Of a stretch of DNA of 64,000 nt, positions 10,401 through 20,786 are shown piece after piece (the first letter of the stretch is position 1; each line of letters begins with the position of its first letter). The DNA is from Rhodamnia argentea (Eukaryota; Streptophyta; Magnoliopsida; Myrtales; Myrtaceae). Below the pieces are notes generated by a model. The model saw only the letters and a program-made list of their open reading frames with translations. It made no database searches and had not been told where the DNA came from. The translations under genes were made by a program, and so were the position numbers. Where the stretch lies: contig NC_063151.1 in NCBI RefSeq assembly GCF_020921035.1, positions 20,528,934-20,592,933 on the forward strand, given 5' to 3'.

Positions 10401-11346
10401 AATCATTGAATAGCAATTGAAAATGTATGAGGGATCTCATTCCTCCCACTTCCATAGGTATGGAGCCAGAAAGTTGGTTGCCATAGAGGTAAAGATATGC
10501 CAAATTACTTAGATTTCCTAGAGTTGTAGTGATGGTTCCATTGAGATGATTGTTTGATAAATCAAGTTCACTGAGAGACCCCAACATTCCTATTTCCTCT
10601 GGAATGGCCCCAATAAGTTGATTATTAAAAAGCCACATCTTTATCAAGCTGCTCATGTTTCCCACGGAAGAAGGAATAGGACCGGTGATGTGATTGTTCA
10701 TCAACATAAGGTAACTGAGGGACTTGAGCCTTCCTATTTCTTTAGGGATGAAACCAGAAAGCTTATTATCGGAAAGAAATAGGCCGGTCAAGTTGCTCAA
10801 GCTACCTATCTCATTGGGAATTGGGCCATTGAAGTTATTATTCGAAAGCTCGAGAACTTGTAAAGATCGCAACGACCCGAGTTGAGTTGGGATGTTTCCC
10901 GAAAGGTTATTTCGAGACAAATTCAGATGAGTAAGCTTGGCAAGAAGAGCCATGCTCGGAGGGATTTTTCCGAAAAGCGAGTTGTTGGCAAGCTCTAGAG
11001 CGACCAAGTTGGGCAATCGAGAGAAATTGAGATGATGAAGCATACCTTGTATGGCAGAATCTGAGAGGTTCAAGCTCACAACTCTCCCAGGAAGATCACA
11101 ATCGATTCCGCGCCATGAACAAGGGTTGCTTCCACTCCACGAAGACAAAGTATAGCGACTCTGGCTGTCTAGCTTAGATTTCCATGTTAGGAGTGCCTCC
11201 ACTTCCTCCTTTCTGGTTTGGTTACTAGCACCAACGGCCATTAGAGTAGAGCTTCGAGATGAAGCGAGACAAGGCATTTCTTGCGTGAGCATGAGAAGGA
11301 CATAAACGAGGAACAGCGGCGAGAGTTGGTTCAGAGATGAGGCCAT
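7453..11346 (-). CDS. LRR receptor-like kinase, MIK2-like, with one frameshift
   Basis: A plasma-membrane receptor kinase. On the minus strand, ATG at 11346 opens a signal peptide ([10 protein letters not shown] core), then an LRRNT cap with [14 protein letters not shown] and about 31 LRRs of 24 residues. A membrane segment ([19 protein letters not shown]) and a Ser/Thr kinase follow: G-loop GVGGHGSVY, lysine in [20 protein letters not shown] and APE. One intron (7842-7959, GT-AG) splits the APE motif; the last exon is 7453-7841. At about 9212-9216 one base is missing: the first frame ends in [10 protein letters not shown] and the correct LRR resumes as [11 protein letters not shown] in the next frame. 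All kinase motifs are otherwise intact, so this is a recent pseudogene or a sequence error. The restored length would be near 1258 residues. MIK2-type receptors (LRR XII) sense SCOOP-like peptides in Arabidopsis; the ligand here is unknown. Confidence 0.85.
7842..7959 (-). other. Conserved phase-1 intron in the kinase domain
   Basis: The donor is gctccag|gttagt and the acceptor ccctttgcag|agctcg (minus strand). Splicing joins A-A-P to E-L-A-Y-T-M across the APE motif, the position commonly seen in this LRR-RLK group. It is 118 bp and AT-rich. Confidence 0.85.
9740..10400 (-). repeat. Nine near-identical 72-bp LRR repeats inside the receptor gene
   Basis: Nine consecutive 24-codon units follow the pattern (S)S(L/I)[21 protein letters not shown], much closer to each other than to the flanking LRRs. 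Variants alternate (FLSHN, SLFNN, SLFNN, FLSNN, FLSHN, SLFNN, LLSNN), suggesting that blocks of several units were duplicated. All units keep frame. Confidence 0.85.
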
Positions 11347-12364
11347 GGCAGGTTGTTTAGGTTATTTGGGGTGGGCTTGTCTTTCTTTCTTTGCATGACC
11401 ATGAGAAGTACTACAACCGAGACGTACTTATAGCAGGAAATTGGGACCATCAACTCAACGACTAAGTCAATATTCTCTGTGAGGTTCCATGATTTATGGA
11501 GTTTTCGTGAAGGTTGGGAGCTAGTCAAGAAGGGTTGCCACTGTGAAGTTGAAAAGCTATAATTTAGAGAAGACTCTATGACTCGGGAGACACGGCACAT
11601 CAAAGACTTAGGACGGACTTCATACGTTTGCAACTTGACGTCAACGGAGGAGAAGTCTGGCATTTTGGAGAGTGCTTCAACTTTGAAAGGAAGAAAAAGG
11701 AAGTACCAAAAAATGACAAAAAAGACAAATAATATCTATTCAACTTACTTATTTATATTGGAATTTAAATCTAGACAATTTTTTTTTTCTCAATCTCCAA
11801 TGAAGGGAAAATTATCTTCGACCAATCTTCGATTTGTGTTGCCTGCATGTAGTAATCTCTGATTAAACTATGGTACGGAAAACATACAAGGAAACCAAAT
11901 CGAAACATGGGTTGGCCGACCGGCCTCCACACCCGCTCCACTCCATCTCTTTCTCCCTCGCCTCTACCTATCTCCACCACGTCTCTGCCCCATTGTAACC
12001 AGGTAGTCGCCATCCTCTGCAAGCTCCGATGCTCCTCTGGTGGCTCGGTCTTCAAATGGAGATAAATCCGACATCATCGATGTGAGGGACAACAAGGTCT
12101 GGCCACCATAACCTCATATCTAGTTCGACCAAATATGTTGCTCCTTCGGCGACTTGGCCTCAAATTGGGATCCCGAGTTTTCTGATGTGTGGGATAAAAA
12201 AGCATCAATAGTGACGTAGAAGAGACGAAGATGTTGACAGTATGACGGGCTAGCGATGACACCGGTGATTGAGGAAGGTGCCGTGGCATGGACGGATCAG
12301 CATTGACACTGGATATTTTTTGGGGAAAGAGAGAGAGAGAGGGGTTCTTTTTAAGAAAATGGTT
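11347..12364. other. 5' flank of the receptor kinase, unit C
   Basis: Promoter-proximal DNA of the kinase gene. 11880-12300 matches 4798-5440, and 12130-12330 matches 1-190. 'tccaccacgtctctgcccc' and 'tgcaagctccgatgctcctc' mark the shared segment. No gene is seen. Confidence 0.5.
11424..11440 (-). promoter_or_regulatory. Possible TATA box of the receptor-kinase gene
   Basis: The minus strand reads gctataagtac about 85 bp upstream of the ATG at 11346, a plausible core-promoter distance for a short 5' UTR. There is no other support. Confidence 0.35.
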
Positions 12365-12712
12365 AATGCAATGAAAAATTTCAGATTGGTAAATATGTGA
12401 TAAATTTATCCTAAACTAAATTTTAGATCACCAAAAATCTCAAACCGATACACTCGTGATATATTTACCATTCGTTAATTTCCGTCGAATTTTATCGTAA
12501 AATTGCTGAGTTGGATGAGCAATAAGTCAATAGATATGGCAAATTCACGTGAAAATCTGTATCGTTTTAGGATAAATTTATCATAGTTGTACTAATTTGG
12601 GGTTTTTGATGTCTCAAATATTAGTTTGGGTAAATTTATCACACGTATACACAGTTTGGGATTTTTGGTGATCCAAAAATTAATTTAGAATAAATTTGTC
12701 ACATAATCGATT
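12365..12712. mobile_element. Foldback MITE in the receptor-kinase upstream region
   Basis: Left-arm sequence about 12392-12452 (gataaatttatcctaaacta, then atcaccaaaaatctcaaacc) is the inverted, about 85 % identical partner of 12651-12704 (tttgggatttttggtgatcc, then aatttagaataaatttgtca). The element is absent from the unit-A flank at 1-440. The superfamily is not determined. Confidence 0.6.
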
Positions 12713-14589
12713 TAGTGGTTTTCGTGGTGTCCAACCTAAGAAAAATCATCGGACCAAAAAAAAAAAAAAAACTAAGAAAAATCAAACAGAAGGCGGCGGT
12801 GGGAAGAGCACTTTCTATAAGGAGTCTTGCTGACCCTTGACTTGACAATTGGTGAGAAAATGAGTAGTTACAAGTTACAACCTTCAACTCAAGAATAAAT
12901 AAGGCCGCTTGCTGAAAATTTTGTTTCCACTAATGGTGTAATTTATAATTACTTTTTTCTTAATGGGACTCTTGTTTATAAGTGTGTAAGAGGCAGCTAT
13001 ACCTAAAAAAAAAAATTCAAACTACTAATGAGAGTTTGGGAGGAGGAGATTTTCTTTCGATCAAAGAAAGAGAAAAATATGTCGAAACAATACTTGTGAT
13101 GAAAATTAACAACATGTAATCGTAGTTATTAATTCCATCTTTCTTGGCCAAGCTATACTTTACACATATTTTTCTTTGTAACTTTTTGGAAATCGTACGT
13201 GAGTTTTTTCACTGATTTGCTAAGGTTCACTTTTTTTTATCGTCATATGATATTCATTTTATATGTAAAATACGTTCTATTAACATTTTTTTATATGATG
13301 GATAATGTTCTTATCGATACTTTAGTACAAATTGACAAATATACTAAAAAAATTTATGTCATTAAGTTATCTCTTACTATACTTTTTGTCACTGGTGTCA
13401 TCGCTTATTATACATTCAGTCTTATTTGTTTATGGCATACGGAACATTGTGTAGTATATAAGAAATATATATTTTCCCTCTATGAACATTATGAAATGAT
13501 GTGGCCGGCGCAATCCAAGCCCTCCGTGATAGATCAATATCTCTCTTACATTTTTGGTATTTATTGTTGCAATTTTTCAAATTTTCATTTCTTTTTCTTT
13601 ATTAACTTTGCAATTCTATCTTTTTTACTTTGTTGGGCCTTTTTTATTTTTCGGCTTTTTTTATTACGTGGGCCTAGCGAACACCACATCAGTGCCGTGT
13701 GTTATAAAACAAAACTTTAAAAAAGTGATGTCAGCATTTTTCCTCATTCAAACTAGATGGAGTTAATAGAAATACGTGATTGCATAAATTAGACAATTTT
13801 TAGGGCTTGATTACATAAAAAAAATTTAGAATTTAAGTGTATTTTTCGTAAGAGTTTTAAAACACTTATTGCAATTATCTCTTGTTTATTCTAAGATTTT
13901 CAACTAATTCACCTTTTCATACTGCTCTTTCGGGACCAACAAAAAGCATTAATACACGATGATGGGCTTGGATGATTTTTACATTAACGCACCTTTTAAC
14001 AATTATTAAAACACCAATGCTTAAATTTAAGTATGTTATTAAAAGGTAAATACATTTCTACAATAGTGATAGCTTTTTTCCACAATTTCACATTTAGAAT
14101 TGTGAAACAAGCTGTTGTCAGAAAAATCAGAAGCACGTAAAAAAGAAGTAAATGGGTCCACAAAAAAAGGTATTGATTAGCTCCACACCAACATAAATAT
14201 GAGTTGTTGACGGAAGTAAGAGGAGATAATATCGTTAATGACTATCAATATTTCAATAATGCCACTTAATTTTTTTTTTTTGGTCCAAATAATGCCACTT
14301 AATTAAGATTGGGAAAATTGACAAAAATAGTTTAGGGCATGTTTGGTAACAATTCTTTTCCCATGAACAGTTTTTGAGCAGAAATGATTTTTTCTGATTC
14401 TATTCTCGAGAACAGAGAAGCTACTTTTTTTTTTTTTTTGCATCTTGTTTCTGTTCCAAATCAATTCCCGATAATAAATTATTTTTCAGGGAATATAAAT
14501 AGTGATTGATGTTACCAAGCAGATTTTTGATTTTTTTTGCTCGTGGGAACAAAAGAACTAGAATCGGAGAATCTGAAGTGTTACAAAAT
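12713..14589. other. AT-rich intergenic DNA, unit-C flank
   Basis: 12810-13165 and 14108-14290 match unit A at 190-440, 1230-1330 and 1655-2550. The open frame at 13199-13720 is an AT-rich, compositionally hydrophobic string without homology and is not called. A short piece at 14334-14560 ('gcatgtttggtaacaattc' ... 'gttaccaagcag') resembles the element at 44019-44680. Confidence 0.4.
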
Positions 14590-15176
14590 AGGTCTTTAGT
14601 TTTCAAACTTTGGTTCGATGTACAATATCATTATTAAACTTTAATTTGTTTAGCGTAGTTCTTGAACTACGTGTCAATGTTCAATGTAGTCCCTAAATTT
14701 TCAATTTATTCAATGTAGTCCCTCAACTTTTTATAACAATTTGAAATCGGGCCTTTGGTACCATTCACAAGTTTTCATGATTCATTATCGTCCGGATTGT
14801 AGTCAATATTTTCATTTTACTCCTTTCCTAAATAAAAAATTATTGTATTACATTTCTTTCTTTTTGGTCTTCGTAAATACTCCGATGGTATCTTTTAAGT
14901 AAATTTTAACTTTGGATGTCTATAATAGTTAAGGTTTTAAGAATTTTATTAGGTTGATATTCCTGCTATAGAAATATAAGTATCTAAGAACGATATTAGT
15001 TTATTTATAGATATTCTTACTTATATAAAAACGAGGAAGAAGATTTAGATTATCAAAAATTTCATTGATCTAAAAAATAAGGAACATAAATTCGATTAAT
15101 ATAGGTATGAATACTAGTATCATTTTAGAAGCATTATGAAAATACTTTGGCGACATTTGGTTGTCCATATTCGAAT

Positions 15177-15211
<35 letters not shown>

Positions 15212-15263
15212 TATGAGTATATTTACATAAATGAGTATCGTTTTAGAAATCCTTTTAGACATA

Positions 15264-15827
15264 GGCCCTGTTTGGTTCAGCATTGCAAATGAGCATTGGG
15301 GTTCTAAAATCCCTTGGCCAAATGCAAATGGTGTTTGGTTCATTTTTTGGTTCATTTTGGGGAGATGCAATTGCATCTCAAATGCTCTCTAAAGTCCCTT
15401 AGCCCAAAGTACCTCAAGAGGTACTTTGGGCTAAGGGACTTTGGCGAAATGCAACTAATTTTTTTATTATTTTAATTTTGTCACATTTACTTGCCGCCGC
15501 CGCCGCCGCCGATCGTCGCCGGTTGCCGCCGCTCGGTCGGCTGGTCGCCGCTGCCGGTCGCCGCCGGTCGCCTTGAGTTGTCGGTCACCGCCGCCACCGC
15601 CGGTCGCCGTCTATGCCAATCTTTGCCTCCGCCGGTCGCCTCAAAAAGAAAAAATATTTTACAAAGTTCATTTTTCACCAAACAATATTTATGTCAAATT
15701 TGCTTTTCAAATATGTTTTTAAAATACATTTTATCAAACACTATTTGCATTTTGAAAAAGGCCTTTAGCCCAAAGGTATTTACATTTTCTCAAAGTTCCT
15801 TGGCCGAATTCTGAACCAAACAGGACC
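15264..15827. mobile_element. Nested 564-bp inverted-terminal-repeat element
   Basis: It starts GGCCCTGTTTGGTTCAG and ends CTGAACCAAACAGGACC (16 of 17 bases inverted), flanked by ATA on both sides. The inside has a GC-rich GCC-repeat block (15493-15640) and a perfect hairpin at 15391-15442. The termini resemble Tourist/Harbinger-type MITEs, though the usual TSD is TTA or TAA. Confidence 0.65.
15391..15442. repeat. Perfect 25-bp inverted repeat with 2-bp loop
   Basis: The arm at 15391-15415 (aaagtcccttagcccaaagt plus acctc) is repeated exactly as its reverse complement at 15418-15442, with only 'aa' between. A second perfect palindrome, gagatgcaattgcatctc, lies at 15362-15379. Confidence 0.9.
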
Positions 15828-16672
15828 ATAATACTTAGGCCGCATTTGATTGTCCAAATTCGGATTGTGATATATATAGGTACGAGTATATATACATAAT
15901 GAGTATCGTTTTAGAAATCTCTCTAGAAATAATACGATGGGATGTAAATTCAACACAACTCTAAATAAGGTTCTACTTGTATCATTTTAGAGATCACAAG
16001 CTAAAATTTACTTAAATTGAAGTATCGCTTACAAAGACCAAAACGTAATAAAGAAAAATTATCATATATATATTTTATTTAAAAAAAGGCAAAAATGAAA
16101 AGATATTTCGAAATCTGAGCAGAAATCTAACTATGAAAACTTTTCAACGATACTTAAAGATTGGTTTGACTTCATTGGAAAGTAGAGAGACTACATTAAG
16201 CAGATTGAAAGTTTAAGGATTACGTTAAACATTTAGAAATATTCCAATAATCATATTGAACGAACTAAAAGTCTAGTGATGACATTGCACATTAGACTAG
16301 AGCTTAGGTATTATTACCGTTATTTTCCTAAAAGAGGGACCTAAGTGAAAAAAGAAAATTAAGAGCGGATGAAATCGTGAGAGCACTGGAAAACACACAG
16401 GAAAAAAAAAAAATTTCTGACAAATTCCACCGAACGGCAAAATCACACTGAGACGGTTTAATCAAACCGTTGCATAAACCCTAGCTAAACCCTCCCCCAA
16501 GGCTCAAGCAAAGCACCAATGGCGTTGCTTTCTTTGCCTTGATGTTCAAGCCACGCCTTTGACCTCTGTCTCCGAATCTTCCTTCCTCGCTAGTTTTCCG
16601 ATCGTACTTCAATCTTCAATCGCCCTTGATTCTGGGGGCAGCATTTTGCGTCTTTTCAAGATTTGATTTCGC

Positions 16673-19600
16673 ATGGGCAGATTCAGCTGGTTACGATCGG
16701 TGAGCGGATTCGACCGAGCATTTTAGGGGTGTCCGGTCGGTTTTTTGCCTTTTTCGTTGGCTCTGTAATTTGCTGATTTCCGATGCTGTGCAGTGCCGGC
16801 GCCGGTTGTTGTCTTCCATCACGGGTCAGACGAATTCGATTGTGAATAGTTCGGTTTCGGATTCGCGGAGGGCGTTCTTGCTCGCCCGAAGTAAGCTTTC
16901 TTCCCTTCTTTCTCTCTTTTCTTCCCCCTTGGCAATGTAGTTGTTGCTTAGCTCATGAGTGGAAGCATGTCAGTAGCTGAAGCTTTTCATCATTCAGCTT
17001 CGTACAGTTGCGGTCTTTTTACTGGAAATCCTATTGACCGGGAGACCTTGAGGTCGCCTTGGAGGTATCGGTGTCTTCATGCAACAGGTGCGTTTTTTCT
17101 CATTTGCTGCCTCTGGTGCAGTCTCTCTTACTTTCCCCAATTTTTTTGTTTAGGCTGTAAATTTGAAGCGGCTAATTCATTTGATGGAAATGATTCATAA
17201 AATGCTAGTGTTGGTCTGTTTGTATAATCTCAGGCTCTTGTCGCTACCCAGAAAGAAGCTATTATGATGTTCTTGGTGTTTCGGAGAATGCCAGCCGAGC
17301 TGAGATTAAGAAGGCTTTTCATATGGTGGGTAGAACATATGTACCGAATGTAGTTCAGGGAAACTAATGGGAATCACAGTGGCCTTTGAGTAATTCATAC
17401 CTTTGCATTGAGAATGCATGCTCTTTGGTACACTGGCTTATACGATAAATGCCTTTTAACAAATGATGATTACCATGCTCACAAAATAACAAAAAGTGAT
17501 GGGTTTCATTCACTACCTTTTCTTGTGATGTGTGAAGCTAGTTCTTTATCCATTTCTATGCACATAAGATGCCTTGGAATTGGAATTTAGGCCACTGGGT
17601 TATGGCAAATCATTGCATATGTAGTGGTAGGACATACATGGAAACTCCTGCTAATGCTATAATTTGATTAGTCGAGCTTAAGCATTTTATTTTTCTAGAA
17701 ACTGCTTTTGGCTTTTCAATGTTGCCAGTGACAGGAAATAGTTACAAATAAGTTGGTGATATAGAGTACTTTTGTGAAGTTTGAAGAAGTTCTTTAATAT
17801 TGAACTCTTTCAGGCAATTTCCCTGGACATAAATCTAAAAGCTCCTGAAGAACAATTTGAAAAGTACTAAAAATTACTGTGTGAACTGAACACTGACATC
17901 TTAACATATTGTGAATATTAAGATGTTCTTTGTTGCTTTTACTTTGTGGAGGCGAGGCTGATGTTAATACGTAGATCACATATTCTTGTTGATCATACAT
18001 GTTTCAACCAGAAAGAAACTGAGTATGGTCCAACAAGAGTCTTCTGCTGCTTCTTCGTGAACTCCTTCCCTTCGTGGTTGAGAATAAGTGGATATTTCTA
18101 ACATTAGAGGTCCAAGTACCTCAGTCAATTTGATTGTCATAATTGACTGAACTACTCGGATATATTCTTAATGCCACTGCACCTCTTTCAGTTGTTATTC
18201 GACTCTTACATCTGATTGAGTTTCTTGGCTTGTATGCAATGCAGCTTGCAAAGAAGCACCATCCCGACGCAAATAAGAATAATCCTTCTGCAAAGAGGAA
18301 ATTTCAAGAGATAAGAGATGCTTATGAGGTTTGTCTTCTCGATTAGATGCCAGTGGAGGAAAACTTTTTTTCAAAGATTGTTACATGGTGTTTGGATGTC
18401 TCATACATTGGAGGTGACAATTTTTGTGTCCTGCCTTTTCAACTAATTTCAGACTTTGCAAAGTCCTGAAAAAAGAGCAGAGTATGACAGGGTAAAATCT
18501 CTAAATCTCTCTACTTTTAACTGAATTACATAGTGAACTTTAGCATAGCTGCATTTATTGGAGGATTTTTAGCTCACTGAGCCTTTTACATTACTTGATT
18601 GAAGAAACGCTCTAGAAGGTCAGTAAATGTTGAATATGGTGAAGGAAATGCTGAGGGGTTCGCACATGAGTACGAGAGGCATTTCTCTAGTTCCTTCCAC
18701 AAGATATTTTCTGAGGTAATCCCAAGTGTCCTGCATGTCACGATCTTCCAATATTCTGTTCCGCGACATCTAACTGAAAAGCATTTGATTGTTCTAGATT
18801 TTTGAGGACGAGACAGATCAATTTGCATCTGATGTTCAGGTTCGTAGTTATACCCTTGGTCTCGTTTCTTTATGAGATAGTGTTACTCGGATATCTACTC
18901 CTGATCTAGTTTGTTGTGGGAGAGAAGATTACTTGGATTACTGACCCATTAATGCCCACATTTTATTGGAAATTTTTAGGTTGAATTGATACTTTCTTTC
19001 GTTGAGGCTGCGGAAGGGTGCACAAAAGATCTGTCCTTTGAAGCACATGTTCCTTGTGATTCTTGTGGTTTGTATAGTATTTTGATCGCGCTGGTTAAAG
19101 TACATCCTTCTACCTCTTGTTTCTACAATGTCTCTTGGAAATCAAATTGTTTATACATCTAGCTGTAGAAGCTAAAAGTGCGATCACTTTATGCTCACTG
19201 GTACTCTGCTCTAATCCCCGTTTACTTGCTAAAGGTATGTCAACCAATATATGATTAGTTTTTGCACTTTTTGGAGGTTTTGGCAATGTCGTAGAACTTG
19301 AAACTAGGATAAAAAGCACAGATAGTATATCATATATGAAAAGCAAGATTCATGATTGCCTGTAAAGTGGAAGGCAAAGATGCTTCTAATAAATATTAAC
19401 TTTGTTGTTATTTTCTTGTCATTGGCTGTACATAACTATATGCAAGTCACAGTTAGAGATGTTTAATCTTGCTTATATGTCCTTTGAATTTTTATGAGTT
19501 ATTGTAATAGTACATCTCCCGTAGCAAAGTCATGAAGTTCATGTCAATGTGGTAATGCAGATGGGCGTGGCCATCCACCTGGTGTCAAGGCGAGAGTGTG

Positions 19601-20754
19601 TCCAACTTGCAGAGGCATTGGCAGGGTAAGAGCTTTCATGAGCTCTGCAATAACACTGACTAGCGGTTGAGTTCTTCTGGACTGTTTGCTCCTGAGGATA
19701 ATTGTGTTACTCATCCAAAATTTGACGGACCATAACTTAGTGTACATGACATGTACTTTGGTCTTCCTTGCTATTAGGTCACAATTCCCCCATTTTCAGC
19801 GACATGCACTACCTGTAACGGCTCGGGGAGAGTTGTCAAGGTTTACCACTACTTCTCAGCACCCTCTTTAATTTCAGTTTTCTGGTGAAGATGCTCATAC
19901 TCAGTAACTTGGGTAGGAGCAATGCATTTCATGTGGAGGATCAGGAGTTGTCGAAGGCACTAAGGAAGTTAAAGTTACTATTCCTGCAGGTACGTCAGAG
20001 TTAATGATCTCTAATAGAGTTCTATGGGTATTGTGTTGGATTCATCATTTCTGTGATAATGTAAAATGATGATAAGGCTGACTGGGTGAGATCTGGGAGA
20101 GTAACATGGTCGTGCATGCTCATTTTACAGCTTTATGGCTTCAGTTCTTTATGTTAAATGCATATGGCTTATGTGATTAATGTTGTTTTTGTAAATTAAA
20201 AAAAAAGTGCTTCTGCAGGCTTCACTATTGCAATATTGTGGTTTGAGTGTAAATTACATGTACATGGGTTCAGGCTGTGTTGTTAAACCTATATTTATTT
20301 ACCGAACTTAATTTTGTTTATGACATTCATGGGGATGATTACTCAAGTTGTGCTGCTCCTGTTCCTCAAATAATTTAGAGTTCTCATGGTTAATTCTCTG
20401 ATGATCTCAGTGAGGATTTCTTCTGTGTAAGGAGTAATTTCATGTTGACACTGCAACGCTTTTGGTGCTCCAAATGATGCATGAAAACAAACACCGGTCA
20501 AATGCAAAGGGATGTTTGTGTGAAATTTGAACCATACTCCGCCCAATATATCTTGTCAGGGCAAAAGACAGCTTAAGCATTTAGGAGTTTTTTGTCCCCA
20601 TCATGTGGCTTCAGTAGCATCATGGTCCCCATCTGTCTCATTGGGTACTATTGACCCTGCAAAACTTTTAATCACCAGAGTTTGCTTTATCTAAAGCTTC
20701 ATGATTCGTTTTCAATATTTGCTGTTCTTTTGGATATCTTCATTTGTATACATT

Positions 20755-20786
<32 letters not shown>

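Larger units (their letters stand above)
14590..16345. mobile_element. Long foldback element upstream of the DnaJ gene
   Basis: The left arm of about 340 bp (14590-14930; 'caatgtagtccctaaatttt') is the imperfect inverse of the right arm (15980-16345; 'gagactacattaagcag', 'gtttaaggattacgtta'). Short regularly spaced 'aatgtagtccct' sub-repeats lie in the arms. The right end lies about 330 bp from the DnaJ start codon. A (TA)n run (15180-15208) and a direct repeat of about 110 bp (15135-15260 and 15836-15940) flank an inner element. There is no transposase. MULE-type foldback is likely but unproven. Confidence 0.55.

Noticed and set aside
9740..10420. Regularly spaced 72-bp repeats that resemble a CRISPR-like or satellite array, and long plus-strand frames across them (187 codons at 9857-10420)
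   Set aside because: The minus-strand translation gives perfect 24-residue LRRs within the receptor gene; the plus-strand frames are antisense shadows.
13199..13720. Open frame of 173 codons rich in Phe, Leu, Ile and Tyr
   Set aside because: AT-rich composition produces hydrophobic codons by chance. It starts with a non-ATG codon and has no family motif or conserved counterpart in the duplicated flank.
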